The notes under the pieces were generated by a model. The model made no database searches and was not told where the DNA came from. It saw only the letters and a list, made by a program, of their open reading frames with translations. A stretch of 64,000 nucleotides of DNA, from contig JAYKKT010000037.1 of NCBI GenBank assembly GCA_036023115.1, forward strand, positions 1,618,001 to 1,682,000. The letters are read 5' to 3'. The DNA is from Brasenia schreberi. Its lineage: Eukaryota > Streptophyta > Magnoliopsida > Nymphaeales > Cabombaceae. Every line of letters starts with the position of its first letter. Position 1 is the first letter of the stretch. Shown in pieces: positions 22,904 to 34,339 of the stretch. The position numbers and the translations under genes are program-made.

Positions 22904-25786
22904 CAACAACAACAACAACAACAACTAAGCCTTTTCCCATACTAGACGGGGTCGGCTACATGGATTCTTTGTTTCCACAGATCTCTATCGTGTGCCATGT
23001 TAGCAGTTAACTCCCAATAAGCTAGATCATTCTTTATTGTTTCTTTCCAACACTTTTGTGGTCGTCCTCTACCTCTTTTAATACTTTCCAAATTTAGGTT
23101 TGCTAACCTTCTTACAGGTTCTTCTTTTGATCTTCTTTCTATATGTCCAAACCATCTTAAACGATGTTCTCTCATTTTATCCTCTATTGGTGCCACTCCT
23201 AATTTGTTTCTAATAACCTCATTATGTATACGGTCTTTTCTTGTATGACCACTCATCCATCTCAACATCTTCATTTCTGTCACAGACATCTTTTGTACAT
23301 GTTGATGATTAACTGCCCAACACTCAGAACCATAAAACATGGCAGGCCTAACTGCTGCTCTATAATATTTACCTTTTAATTTTAATGGTATCTTCTTGTC
23401 ACAAAGAATACCTGATGCTCCTCTCCATTTTAACCAACCAGCATTAATTCTATGTGTAACATCTCCATCAATTCTTCCATCACTTTGAAAAATTGACCCT
23501 AGGTATTTAAAACTTTCCTTTTGGGGAATGCAATGTGTGCCAATTTTAATTTCTATGTCCTCTGAAGTAGCCAAATGATCAAACTTACATTCCATATATT
23601 CTGTCTTTGTTCTACTAAGTCGGAGGCCTTTGTTTTCTAATGTTTCTCTCCATAGTTCCAATTTTCTATTAACTTTTTCCTTAGACTCCTCCACTAATAC
23701 AATGTCATCTGCAAATAACATACACCAAGGTACTTCATCTTGAATATGTTTTGTTAACTCATCCATCACCATTATAAATAAGTATGGACTTAAAGTTGAT
23801 CCTTGATGTAACCCAATATTAACTTCAAAGAAGTCTGTCGTTCCTTCTCACACATGGTTTTGCACCATCATACATGTCTCTTATAAGGTTAATATATGTC
23901 AATGGGATACCTCTTTTTTCCAAAGTTCTCCAAAGAACCTCCCTCGGTACCCTATCATAAGCTTTTTCTAGATCAATAAATATCATGTGAAGGTCTTTCT
24001 TTTTTGCTCTAAAATGTTCCATAAGACGTCTCAAAAGGTGAATCGCTTCAATAGTAGATCTACCAGGCATAAATCCAAATTGGTTCTCTGTTGTACTTGA
24101 TACTTGTCTTAACCTACGTTCAATAATTCTTTCCCATAATTTCATAGTATGACTCATTAACTTGATACCTCGATAATTCGCACAATTTTGAATGTCTCCC
24201 TTATTTTTATATATGGGTATAAGTGTACTTGCTCTCCATTCCTCGGGCATCTTTTGGTTTTTCCATATTTCATTAAATAGTCTTGTGAGCCAAGTGATTC
24301 CTATTTCTCCTAGTATTTTCCAAACTTCTATAGGAATATTATCTGGTCCTACCGATTTACCACTCTTCATATGTTTAAGAGCCTCTTTGACTTCATTCTT
24401 TTGAATACGTCGGTAGAAATTGTGGTTTATATACTTTTCTGACTTGGCTAAATCTCCTAAACTAATACTAAAATCTTTATTTTCATTAAAAAGATTATAA
24501 AAATAGTTTTTCCATCTATTTCTTATATCATCATTTGCCACTAGAATTTTTTCATCCTCGTCTTTTATGCATCTAACATAATTATGATCTTTAGTTTTCT
24601 TATCTCTAGCCCTAGCTATCCTAAAAATGTCTCTTTCACCCTCTTTTGAGTTGAGTTTTTTATATAAGTCCTCCCAAATCTTAGCTTTTGCTTCACTAAC
24701 GGCCTTTTTTGCTTCCTTCTTTGATTTCTTATAAGCTTCTAAAGTTTCACTAGTTTTTTTAGCATAATGTAATTTGTAACATGCCCTCTTTGCCTTGATT
24801 TTGTTTTGTACTACTTCACTCCACCACCAAGCTTCTTTTTGTGCCGGTACACCTCCCTTAGATACCCCTAACACATCTTTCGCCACTTTCCTAATATGTA
24901 TAGCAATATTGTTCCACATATCAGAGGGTGTGCCAACATAATTCCAAACATCTCCTTGAAGGACTTTTTGTTTAAATATATCTTCTTTCTCACTTTTGAG
25001 GTTCCACCATTTAGTCTGAATAGCTCGATGCACTCTTTTCTTCTTTGTCCATTTTTTTATTTGTAAATCCATAACTAAAAGTCGATGTTGGGTGGTTAAG
25101 CTTTCTCCTGGAATTACCTTACAATCTTTACAACACGCTCTATCTTTTTTTCTACAAATAAAGTAATCAATTTGTGTTTGTGATAAGCCACTCTTATAAG
25201 TAATTAAATGTTCATCTCGTTTTTTGAAGATTGTATTGACTATAAAGAGATCAAATGACATAGCAAAATTTAAAATCTCCCTACCTTCCTCGTTTATATC
25301 CCCATAACCAAAGTTTCCATGAATCCCTTGATATCCTAATGCCTCTTTACCGACATGTCCATTTAAATCTCCTCCTAAACAAATCATCTCCCTTTGTGGA
25401 ATCTTTTGAAACACCTTATCTAACTCTTCCCAAAAAACTGTCTTTATACTATCTTCTAGTCCTACTTGGGGTGCGTAAGCACAAACTATATTCAAAACCT
25501 CTACTCCTAACACTAATTTCAATGTCATGATTCGGTCACCATATCATTGTATGTCTACTACACTCTCCTTTAAATCTTTATTTATGATAATACCAACTCC
25601 GTTTCGGGCCTTTTCTTTACCTGAGTACCATAATTTAAAACCTGTATCCTCTATCTCCTTTGCTTTTTCTCCAACCCATTTTGTCTCTTGTAAACATAGA
25701 ATATGAATCTTTCTCCGAATCATAGTATCTACCAGCTCCATTAGCTTACCCGATAATGTTCCGATATTCCAAGAACCAATACGAAT
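22904..25786 (-). mobile_element. RTE-type LINE, nearly full length, nested in copia 3
   Basis: A 2883-bp insertion with the 5' end at 25786 and the 3' end at 22904. The 3' tail is a (TTG)n run (plus-strand CAA repeats 22904-22925) and not poly(A), as in the RTE clade. One long reading frame covers endonuclease and reverse transcriptase. The insert begins directly at the first endonuclease motif, so the start codon and any 5' UTR are missing (5' truncation of modest size). Related but older 3' fragments occur near 5388, 28330, 33410, 41330, 41755 and 51765. This copy is the best preserved. Confidence 0.92.
22942..25786 (-). pseudogene. RTE LINE endonuclease-reverse transcriptase ORF with one stop and one frameshift
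   Basis: Apurinic-type endonuclease: RIGSWNIGTLSGKLMELVD, CLQETKWVG (catalytic Glu), [29 protein letters not shown] and [11 protein letters not shown]. Reverse transcriptase: [59 protein letters not shown] (first Asp) and FADDIVLVEES (catalytic pair). C-terminal region: YGSECWAVNHQHVQKMSVTE, MLRWMSGHTRKDRIHNEVIR and REHRLRWFGHIERR. Lesions: a TGA after VVDIQ (about 25541-25543), where CGA is the likely ancestor, and a frameshift near 23825-23840 between CVRRND and [19 protein letters not shown]. It makes cDNA at nicked targets and acts in the nucleus. The small number of lesions suggests recent insertion. Confidence 0.9.
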
Positions 25787-27164
25787 CTGACAACAACATT
25801 GAGAGATATAAAAAGCATCTAGTTGCAAAAGGCTACAATCAAACTTATGGGTTAGACTATACTGAAACCTTTGCATTAGTTGCAAAAATGACAACCATCA
25901 CACTAATCATCAGTATAGTTGCAAACAAAGAGTTGAAACTTTGGCAACTAGACGTCAAAAATGCATTCCTCCAAGGGCATTTGAATAAAAAGATTTACAT
26001 GGATTTGCCACATGGGACATGTAATGACTACACACATAAAAGTGTATGTAAACTTAAGAAGACAATATATGGAATGAAACAATCACCTCATTCATGGTTT
26101 GAAAGATTAATCGAGTCACGAGCCTCGGTTTTACTAGGAGTGTAAGTGACCATACAATGTTTATAAGGAAAGGCAAAGGGCTCTACGTCTTGGTGGTCTA
26201 TATGGATGATATTATCATCATTAGAGATAATGATAAAGAAATTTGACAGTTAAAGAATCAACTACTCTCCTTGTTTGACACGACAAATTTGGGACCTCTC
26301 CATTACTTTTTAGGGATTGAAGTCTTGAGAAACTCACAGGGCATATTTCTAACTCAAAGAAAATACACTCTTGACTTATTAAGGGACACTCATATGCTAA
26401 ACCAACTAGTGTACCATGAAAGTAATATGAAGTTAAATGCCCTTACAGAGAAACCATTGTAGGAACCTAGAGAATAACAAAGATCAGTGGGACGACTTAT
26501 ATATTTAACCATCACATGCCCAGGACATCTCCCATGTTATGAATATGGTAAGTCGATTATGCACTATCCTACAAGATCTCACATGAATGTCGTGACACAG
26601 ATATTGAGGTACTTGAAACACACTCCTGGAAATGGTCTTATGTATGCAATGCACAATCACTTAAATATCGAAGTATATACATATGCTGACCGACAGGATC
26701 AACTGATGATAGAAGACCTATATCAGAATACGTGACTATGATAGATGGTAATATAGTCTCATGGAAAAGCAAAAAACAGATTGTGATAGCTAGATACTTA
26801 GCAAAGGCATAGTACACAGCAGCTGCACTTGGCTTGTGTGAAGCAATTTGGTTAAGGTCTTTATTATAAGAATTTGGTACTCATTCTAAAGAATTAATTC
26901 TATTCAAATAATAATTCTATTCCACTATGACAATCCGGCAGTGCAATTATCTACTAATCCTTTGTACCATGAAAGAATGAAGCACATAGAGATAGACTGC
27001 CAATTCATACAAGATGTAGTAAAAACAAGGATTATCTAGATGATATATGTAAGATCTGAAGACCAGTATGCAAACTTCTTAACTAAATCTCTAGGAAAGG
27101 GAACGGAAAAAACTTCTCCGTAAGTTGAGAACTCACAGTATCTTCATTCCAACTTGAGGAGTAG

Positions 27165-27405
27165 TGTTGAATTTTTTTCTGTTTTAATGGTCCCTTGTAT
27201 TAGAATCACTTAGTAAGGGTATTATGATCTTTCAAGTTAGAACAACATGTATATAAACTAATGGGCAACCGTCCATTAGGTTTTAAGTGAGAAATAAAGA
27301 GAAAGAGAGAGAGGCAGCCACCGTCTAAGAAGACAGACGACTGCTGCATCTCAACTTCTCCATTGGTGCTGCTCCAAATCTTCTTAGTTTACCAAATATT
27401 CAACA
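27165..27405 (+). repeat. Copia 3 3' LTR
   Basis: The 241-bp repeat starts TGTTGAATTTTTTT and ends AATATTCAACA, with the terminal inverted repeat TGTTGAATATT-like at both ends. It is followed by ATCAG. Confidence 0.9.
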
Positions 27406-27580
27406 ATCAGCACCCAGCTGCAATTAGGCTTACACATGTATGTGACCACAACCATACAAGATTAAACAACCACTCATATTTGGTTTGACTTTCATGAAGT
27501 TTAATTGTAATTGATCTTGGAGAAGTGAAAAAAGAAACATCTAATTTAAACAGTGATTATCTGAAAATTTGCAGTTTCCA
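27406..27580 (+). repeat. Flank repeat B, right of copia 3
   Basis: Similar to 18589-18770 over about 160 bp (see flank repeat A). It starts at the target-site duplication itself. Confidence 0.5.
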
Positions 27581-28008
27581 CCCTAAAAGTATATTTTCAA
27601 ATAATATGAGCACCGTTGACTCTAAAACTCAAACCATCCAGGATGGTGAAGTGAAACACATCAATAAAGACAATAAAGGTTCATGGTCCCTTTGTATGCA
27701 TTAACCTTACAATACCTTGAACAGAATCCCCACTTTCAACACTTGCTATTTGTTACTTCTTACTCCAGCATATAAACACATTTGAACAGATCACTCTGCC
27801 TTCTTTCATCTATAAGTACATATTTTATCATTTATACAGGAAAATAGTTGCCAATTTTTTCCATTTCTCCACAAATTTTCCTTGAACAATTATGACAATT
27901 TCCATTTATATCTTGCAGATTACAAAAATAATAACGCTCTCACTTTAAACAGCTCTGCTTAGCTTACATGATAGACCAAACGTAATATTAGTTTATAAGA
28001 TTACTAAC
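27581..28008. other. Intronic or intergenic DNA
   Basis: Lies downstream of exon 2 of the gene at 28009-29793 (minus strand). A splice donor (gttagt) opens it at 28008. No further exon of that gene is seen up to copia 3. Confidence 0.5.
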
Positions 28009-29793
28009 CTATTTCCTGGTGTACTGGATTGACTTGGCATCAAATTTTCCCAGTTTCTTGGTCTATGAATGTAGTAACGGTAAGCTACATAGGCCTTCCC
28101 GTTGCACCTCCACTCCAAAAGAAATATGTGGTCAGCAAATTGTAATAAATAGCACATATCCAGAATCCAATAACAACAGTAATTGATTTGCATGCAAATT
28201 TGAGGTATATATGAACTACAACCAGTAACTCTGCCCATGTAAGGGATCACCCTTTCATTACCCGTCCCAAGCCCGGATAAAGAAGGAGGATTGCATTAGG
28301 AACTTATTTACCATGTATTCTACAGATTATAATAGAGCTATGTGGAAACAAAGAATCCATGTAGCCAACCCCATCCACTATGGGAAAAGGCTTAGTTGTT
28401 GTTGTATGAATTACAACTAGTGATGACTTGATGAAGGACAATATCTACAATGAAATATGAGACCACTAATGCACATATAAGAAAGTAGGCTGAACATCTT
28501 TGAAGTAGGTTGTCAGATTTGAAAACCAATAGTTGTTTCATCAAATCAAGGTGTGAGATCATGAGAAAACTTTGAGATGGACCCAAACTCCCTTCCACCC
28601 ATCTAAAAGACTCAACAAATAAAGGTGGTTAGTAAGAAATAATCAAATAATGTCTCATCGACTGAAGGTGATCATGTTCCATTGTCTTTGTCATGGTTGT
28701 TAAAAGAGGTGTTTATACATGTAAACAGCCACATAGACCATGACCAAACATGACCTTAAATTGGGCACTTAGTCTGATTCCAGTGAAATAAGAAAGAGTA
28801 GTGTGACTGGAAGGCCAGATATTCTAAAGACTCGAGTTGGCAAAGAGCGAGTAGGAGTATTCTGGATCATCCAGATGCTTCACTATGTTATTAACTAACA
28901 CAGAATAAAGAAGGACATGGATTATAAAGACAACGCTTCATTCGACCAATGAGATGAGGTTGGTCACCACCGAATTACGGAAGACGATCACAAGCTTCCA
29001 AAGACTGATATAATGCCAAGACATGCCGCAACCAAATAAATCTGATGCCGAATGTAAAATTCATACTTTATCCAATAATTACGCAAACATACACATGAAG
29101 ACATATTGATCAAGTTCTGGTGCATATGATTGCTCCATTGTTGGCACCCTTGTGTTCGCGTTCTTCTAAGACATAACAAGATATAGGCATGAGGTTTGAC
29201 AGATAAATCCGGCCTATACATCAAAATCTAATCCGACAAGCATAAAAACGATGCATTTCCGAATTCCCAAACTAAAGCGGGAATACGTATGTAAATTAAT
29301 CCAATGCAGCACCTAAACATGTTTATAATCTCTCCCAAAAAGAAGCCGAAAGGACGGAACAAACCTTTCGCCTATCAATTCCTGACAAGGACTTTCTATA
29401 GAGAAGAAGACGCCGGACGCCAACGTAGAATGGGTCAGAGCCGTTAAGAGACGTCTGAAGCAAGCAACTAAAGAGCTCGGCATCCTTCTGTCGGTCCTCC
29501 TCAGATCTCTTGGTCTTCTCAACAGGGGAATCCTCTACCTTTTCTTCCACCTTCTTCGCCTCAACGGGCCGGTGCTGAACCGCGTGATTTCGAACCTCAT
29601 TTTTCACAGATCCATCCTCTATTTTCATCGTCTCCTCGTCCATCTTCGCCTCAACAAGGCGAAGCTCCAAATCGTGATTTTGAACCTCATTTCTCACATA
29701 TCCACCATCCACTTTCGTTGTCTCTTCCTCCATCTTCGCTTCATCCGAGAGATGCTGCAATTCAACCTCAATTTTCACAGATTCACCCTCCAT
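28009..29793 (-). CDS. Conserved plant protein, N-terminal two exons (possibly WDR13-like); rest not found
   Basis: Exon 1 is 29793-29365 (ATG at 29793, donor gtttgt) and exon 2 is 28112-28009 (acceptor tttggag, donor gttagt); the junction is in phase. Exon 1 holds three degenerate 29-31-residue repeats (units like NEVQNHDLELRLVEAKMDEE), acidic and rich in Glu and Lys, then LFSCLLQTSLNGSDPFYVGV and RRLLLYRKSLSGIDRRK. Exon 2 gives WRCNGKAYVAYRYYIHRPRN then WENL and STPGN. This block (short helix, RRLLLYRK, WRCNGK.YVAYR.YI.RPRNWE) resembles, from memory, the N-terminus of plant WD40 proteins related to WDR13; that name is tentative. No WD40 exons follow, because the region beyond is a 20-kb transposon cluster. 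The gene is probably truncated. Two short upstream ORFs precede the start (MAKFSGLIRQ... near 29905 and MEVTS near 29815). Confidence 0.6.
28325..28408 (+). mobile_element. RTE LINE 3' tail fragment
   Basis: tgtggaaacaaagaatccat, then gtagccaaccccat and gggaaaaggcttagttgttg: the 3' end of the RTE family with a short TTG tail. It lies in the intron of the gene at 28009-29793, antisense to it. Confidence 0.75.
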
Positions 29794-30206
29794 TTTCGTT
29801 GCTTCTTCCTACGACGTCACCTCCATTGACCAATACTGCTAAGATCGGCAAAGCTTCTGCGGTCTTCGTCGACGTTGCCGGATCAGTCCCGAAAATTTAG
29901 CCATGAATTTCAGACTTTACCCGCTGCCAATTCACTGGTCTGCACAGCGACGAATCATGGGAAGAGAGGAAGAAGGCATTCTCGTGCTGTCTTCTCTTCT
30001 CATCGCTCTTCAAGGATCCATCAAAACGAACCGACAGCCAGTAGCTGTGCACGTTTCTACATGCTTGCATATGACGCTTCACCGGATACGGGTCCTTACT
30101 AGAAATTCTATATCTGGATCCACTACTTTTGAGTCATATGAGATGAAATCCAAACCTAACTCTTGCTGAATTTGGATCCATCTATATGTAACATTCATAT
30201 GCAAAT
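29794..30206. other. Probable promoter and leader of the minus-strand gene at 28009-29793
   Basis: Sequence upstream of the ATG at 29793, with two small upstream ORFs. An AT-rich string (atatagaatttc, minus strand, near 30107) could be a core promoter element; the start site cannot be fixed. No gene is seen on the plus strand. Confidence 0.3.
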
Positions 30207-30474
30207 TATATAGACATGTCTGATTTGGAATGGGTTTGACAGTTCCAACCAAAATGGAACCGGGCCAAGAACTGATTGAAATGGAACTCGTGAAACCGGA
30301 TCTAGAATTGAGGACCATCCGGTTCGGTTTATGTTCTGCCTTAAAATTTTATTTTAAAAATTTTTTTGCTTCCAAGCTGTTTCAGACTCAAACTGGAACC
30401 AATGATTTCAAACCACAAGTAAAACCGACCCGATCTCGGTTTGGTTCTAGTTTACCCGGAATTGGCCATGTCTA
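30207..30474. mobile_element. GGTTC-rich MITE, hAT-like
   Basis: Ends TAGACATG (30211) and its complement CATGTCTA (30467-30474); interior full of aaccgg/ggttc motifs as in the better copy at 39804-40007. Flanks atgcaaat and atgcgaat resemble an 8-bp target-site duplication with one mismatch. Confidence 0.55.
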
Positions 30475-30604
30475 TGCGAATATGCTATGCAGGTCATTAG
30501 ATCTACATTTTGGTTGACATATTGGTGAATTAGATACTAATAAGACTGAAGATCGAGGTCAATGGAGATTTGGAATCCATGTAGCAAGCTCTACTTAACG
30601 TGAC

Positions 30605-30720
30605 AAAGGTTTGGTTTTTGGTACAGTGAGGAGGCCTAAGCCAATGCAGATCGTGAGTGTCGAGCTCATGACCTTTAACTTGTGAATCAACCCTGATCAG
30701 GTGAGCTGTTGCTCTTTGTG
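30605..30720 (-). repeat. tRNA-derived SINE-like copy
   Basis: Minus strand: box A-like ACAGCTCACCTGATCAGGG, then gattcacaagtt, box B-like GGTCATGAGCTCGACAC and the 3' block aggcctcctcactgtacc. Same family as 4025, 42690 and 43555. Confidence 0.6.
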
Positions 30721-31020
30721 CTTGGTTCTTTTTGTTCCCGACCCATGTCGATTCTGGCATAAAAAATGGACATCGGTGTAGCATGTGTTCCCAAACGGGT
30801 CTAACTGGATTTGGTTTAATTGGAATTACCAAATCCCCAATCCCAATCTCATTTAAATACTTAACATGAGATCATGCTTATTTTAAGAAATACCGGTTTA
30901 CGAGACTACGAGTCCGATCTGGATTTCCATGAGAAAATGGGTTTGATTTGAGTGGAATATCAGCCCTGATCGGACCCATTTACATTAGGTAAACCTATCC
31001 AGTTAAATACACACACACAC

Positions 31021-31085
<65 letters not shown>

Positions 31086-31745
31086 CATTCCAAATCAATT
31101 TTATAGGATCATTGGTGGTAGAGATTAAAAATGAAAAAGTGAAAAAATATGTGCTCTATTTATAGGTTACTTGATTGCCCATATATATACTTTTTACTAT
31201 TTGCTCATGTATATACTTTTCACTAATTCTTTTCCAATCTCAACAATCCATGCCTCTCAATTGAATGGTTGAGATTGGTGCAGAAAATAAAAAAAAATTA
31301 CTGAGAAATTGGACAAGTAAATAAGCTGATGCAAACTGTAACTATGCTTCACAAGATCGGCCATGTGATTGATTGATTAGTTATCATACCTATTGTGACA
31401 CTATAACCATCATATATTAGCATATTAAAATGTATTGAACCACAATATAGAACCGAACCAAACCAAAACCTATAATTTAGTTTGATTAGAGGTTGAGCCT
31501 AGACAAAACCAAACTGAACCACAAGCATCCCTAGGTACTTATAAATATATTGGTATATTTTCGAATAATTTATGATCATACTTCATATAATATACAATAA
31601 TAAATTGTAAAAGTGTTTAGTTTACCATGGTAAAGATTGAAAGTTTACTAACTTACAACAATAGCTTCCGAGGACAATCTGTTATCAAAGAAATGAATCT
31701 ATTCTTGCCATCTTCTTCCTTTACGTGTAGTATTTCTATTTTCAG
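30721..31745. other. Intergenic DNA with a long TA microsatellite
   Basis: AT-rich. A TA run occupies 31022-31080 after a short CA run. Around 31440-31530 the motifs gaaccgaaccaaacc and aaaccaaactgaacc suggest another relic of the GGTTC-rich repeat. No gene is recognised. Confidence 0.5.
31022..31080. repeat. (TA)n microsatellite
   Basis: About 59 bp of uninterrupted alternating TA, likely highly variable in length. Confidence 0.95.
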
Positions 31746-31866
31746 ACGTAGCCTCATCCCATCAAGAAGTTAGTACAGTCCATGCCATTGGGATCGAGCA
31801 ACCATCAAGTCGATGTAAGACACAGCCCGCGACCCATTTTCCAGTTCCTTGGGAACTAGACTTCTG
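31746..31866 (+). other. Candidate orphan coding exon
   Basis: Between an acceptor (attttcag) and a donor (gtgagt) lie 2 + 39 codons + 2 nt, open in one frame: VASSHQEVSTVHAIGIEQPS, SRCKTQPATHFPVPWELDFW. The composition is strongly protein-like and both splice sites are good. I do not recognise the protein and find no partner exon within the neighbouring kilobases. Confidence 0.4.
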
Positions 31867-32224
31867 GTGAGTACCTTATCATGTGTAACTATGGTTAGAT
31901 CCATTCCATTTCAGCATATTATTAGTGCTGTTTTCTGGTATAACATGCTATTGGTGGTGTTGAACACATGCAAGAGTGCAGACGGCTCCAGCATCATCAA
32001 TTTACTACGCAGCAACCGATACATTGTGCATTTTTTGAGTTGAAGTTTTCCTGTGTGGGGATAAAGATGGAACAAATTATATTTTGATCAAAGCTGATCT
32101 TTAATGATCCAAGCATATTTAATCCATAGATGCAGTCAGATTAACCCAGAGGTCGCGTAATATGGTCAAATATCACGACTAACATTCACAATAAGATTTG
32201 ACAGCACATACATATATAGGATGT

Positions 32225-32455
32225 CTTAGCTATATATTGCTTTTGGTACATAATCTTACATAAATACGTTCATTGTTCGATATTTGAGATCAACCGTAGA
32301 AATATTACTTTGTATTTAAGGTACATGGTGTATTAAATGTAAAGTACAAAAGTACAATAATACTTTTAACTAAAATTTCTACGGTTGATCTCAAATAACA
32401 AATAATAAAGATGTTTACGTAAGATTATATACTAAAAAACATTATGCAGCTAGGA
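32225..32455. mobile_element. Foldback element (MITE-like)
   Basis: Two arms of about 80-95 bp are inverted copies: left ...catac/ataatcttac, tgagatcaaccgtagaaat; right atttctacggttgatctcaa, gtaagattata. The perfect core is 20 bp. The outer ends are tagctatat and its diverged complement atgcagcta. No coding content. Confidence 0.7.
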
Positions 32456-32675
32456 ATTCCTCTCTCTACATATATATAGAGAGAGGGAGAGGGAGAGAAA
32501 TAAATAGATAAGAGAATGTTAACGATGAGCCCCATGAATGTTCACAGGTTTTATCGGGCAATCACACTCTCTCTCTCCTTTTTATGGTCCCATACCCTTT
32601 CTCTACCTATAATAAGCATGCTGCACCGGCTATGGGGGAGAGAGAGTGACAGGGATGGGAACAGTATAGGGTCGG

Positions 32676-32678
<3 letters not shown>

Positions 32679-32760
<82 letters not shown>
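32679..32760. repeat. (TA)n microsatellite
   Basis: About 80 bp of alternating TA following ggctatata. Confidence 0.95.
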
Positions 32761-32763
<3 letters not shown>

Positions 32764-33409
32764 GTTGTGTATTAGTTTCAGAAGAATGGATCAACGTAGA
32801 CCCAGTCCAAGATTTTCTGGGTCGTGTTAGTCAGGATGTCTTGGTCGGCTCTTGAATTGTTGCCACACCTGGGCAAGTGGCCATTACCAAAGCAGATTGG
32901 CAACAGAATACATTGTTGGATCGAGTTACATAGGCCCTTGACGACTGAATACGGGTAGAAAATGGTTCTTCAGTTGACACGAATCAGGAGATTGGGCACA
33001 CTTACTTACAGAAATCAAGTGCTCTAGGCGAGACTTATTCAAAACCAATGTAACCTTAAGAATTTCGGGTTGAGAATAATGCTTTTAGCAGAATTGCGGC
33101 TTCAAGTTTTATAGCTATTAAAGAGTCTGGGACACAAAGCTTGGAAGAAAGAGACAGAACTTTTCTTCGATGCTCCTTTCTAAGAAGAAGCATTTTATCT
33201 TCTTTGCAACTTACTCTAGCATTGGAAGTCCATAGCTAAGCCAGAGACTGGACACGTTGTGGACAACCATTTGGCTTCTACTAGTTCTAGTTCTAGCATT
33301 GTTGTACAAGCTAGATCAATGTCAACTTCTATGGTTTTAGAAAAGGGGGAACTGGGAAATATGACAAATATTATTTAAGTACATTATAACTGGGAAGATG
33401 TCAAGTTTT
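32761..33409. other. Unassigned sequence
   Basis: Broken open stretches on the plus strand (for example [20 protein letters not shown] near 32786-32845) hint at an old coding relic. No domain is recognised. Confidence 0.3.
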
Positions 33410-33875
33410 TTGTTATATATGATGCCATAGATGTGATTTCCATGAATGCTGTTATAAATATTATGTTGTGCTGAGTGTTGGATAGTCAATAATCACGACA
33501 TGTGAAGGATGCCTGTAGAAAAATTGCGGTCAATATATAGTCACATTAAAAAAAAGGCACCATATCGATAATGAGGTTATTACTTTTAGAGAAAAAGTTG
33601 AGTTGCACAGTGTTTTGTGTGTAGAGTGAATTAAAAATGTGATAGAATATAAGATGAAAGAGAGACACTTAGTAACTAAATAAAGCAAACCAGATGGTGA
33701 TCATTTTAAAAGAGAGAGAGAAAGACCACAAAAAGTATTAGAAGGAAAAAGTTAAATATGATCTAGGTTTTTTGAGTTCACTGCTAATATCACATAGGTT
33801 GAGTTCTATGGTATCGAGGAACTCATGTAGCTGACACTACCTAGTGTACTAAAAGGCTTGGTTGTTGTTATTATT
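33410..33875 (+). mobile_element. RTE LINE 3' fragment
   Basis: Degenerate copy of the LINE C-terminal region: gttgtgctgagtgttggata (the CW/VN block) and the 3' end aaaaggcttggttgttgtta with a TTG/TTA tail. Full of stops. Confidence 0.65.
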
Positions 33876-34200
33876 ATGAATGAGAATAATGAGTTAGATG
33901 GTGATGATTCGGAGTTTCATGGTATCTGAGATAAGACCACCTAGAAATATGAGAAGAGAAATCTCTTTTAGACGTAGTTTCATTATTGCAGTGGCACAAA
34001 ATTAATTTAGGGGAAGACTTATTAAGGCAAGTCATGTTGTTTTGGCGAGGAAATTCCAAATCAGTTCTATTGCACCACGCCACAATACTTACGAAGGGCA
34101 GATCTTTGTTAAAGATGACAAATGACTCGAACTATCACATTACATAATATATTTAAGTAGGTAAGTTTTATGTGATGTCAAAAAACTTGATATCTTTTAA

Positions 34201-34331
34201 ACTAGCAGAAGCTGACATTGATCTAGTGTTTACAACATTGCTAAAAATGGAATTAGTAGATGCCAATACAGTTGAAGCATTTGCATGTATTCAACTGTAC
34301 TAGCAGAAGCTGACATTGATCTAGTGTTTAC
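34201..34331. repeat. Direct repeat flanking a palindrome
   Basis: The 33-bp block from actagcagaagctgacattg to agtgtttac occurs at 34201-34233 and 34299-34331. The second copy abuts a perfect 10-bp stem (TACAGTTGAA / TTCAACTGTA, 34267-34299) with a 13-bp loop. Confidence 0.7.
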
Positions 34332-34339
34332 TGATGATC

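Larger units (their letters stand above)
22840..27060 (+). pseudogene. Copia 3 reverse transcriptase and RNase H, split by a LINE
   Basis: The N-terminal part reads GCKWVYTIKDKADNNI and is cut at 22903. It resumes after the LINE as IERYKKHLVAKGYNQTYGLD, WQLDVKNAFLQGHLNKKIYM, IYGMKQSPHSWFERL, VYMDDIIII (usual YVDD) and LGPLHYFLGIEVLRNSQG. RNase H remnants TYADRQ and RYLAKA, then ALGLCEAIWLRSL, continue to about 27060. Stops and frameshifts occur outside the LINE as well, so the copy was already dying when the LINE arrived. Confidence 0.85.
18896..27405 (+). mobile_element. Ty1-copia retrotransposon, copia 3, with two nested insertions
   Basis: LTRs at 18896-19158 and 27165-27405, target-site duplication ATCAG, initiator-Met primer site (19159-19170, TGGTATCAGAGT) and a purine tract (TTGAGGAG) at about 27154-27161. 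Without the hAT-like insert (19720-20796) and the LINE (22904-25786) the element is about 4.5 kb, a normal copia size. Its protein is of a different copia lineage from copia 1 and 2. It carries many stops, so it is older than its two inserts. The inner elements lie inside gag and the reverse transcriptase and each has its own target-site duplication, which fixes the order: copia 3 first, inserts later. Confidence 0.92.

Noticed and set aside
32516..32761. 81-codon plus-strand frame ending in alternating Tyr-Ile
   Set aside because: The second half is translated TA microsatellite.
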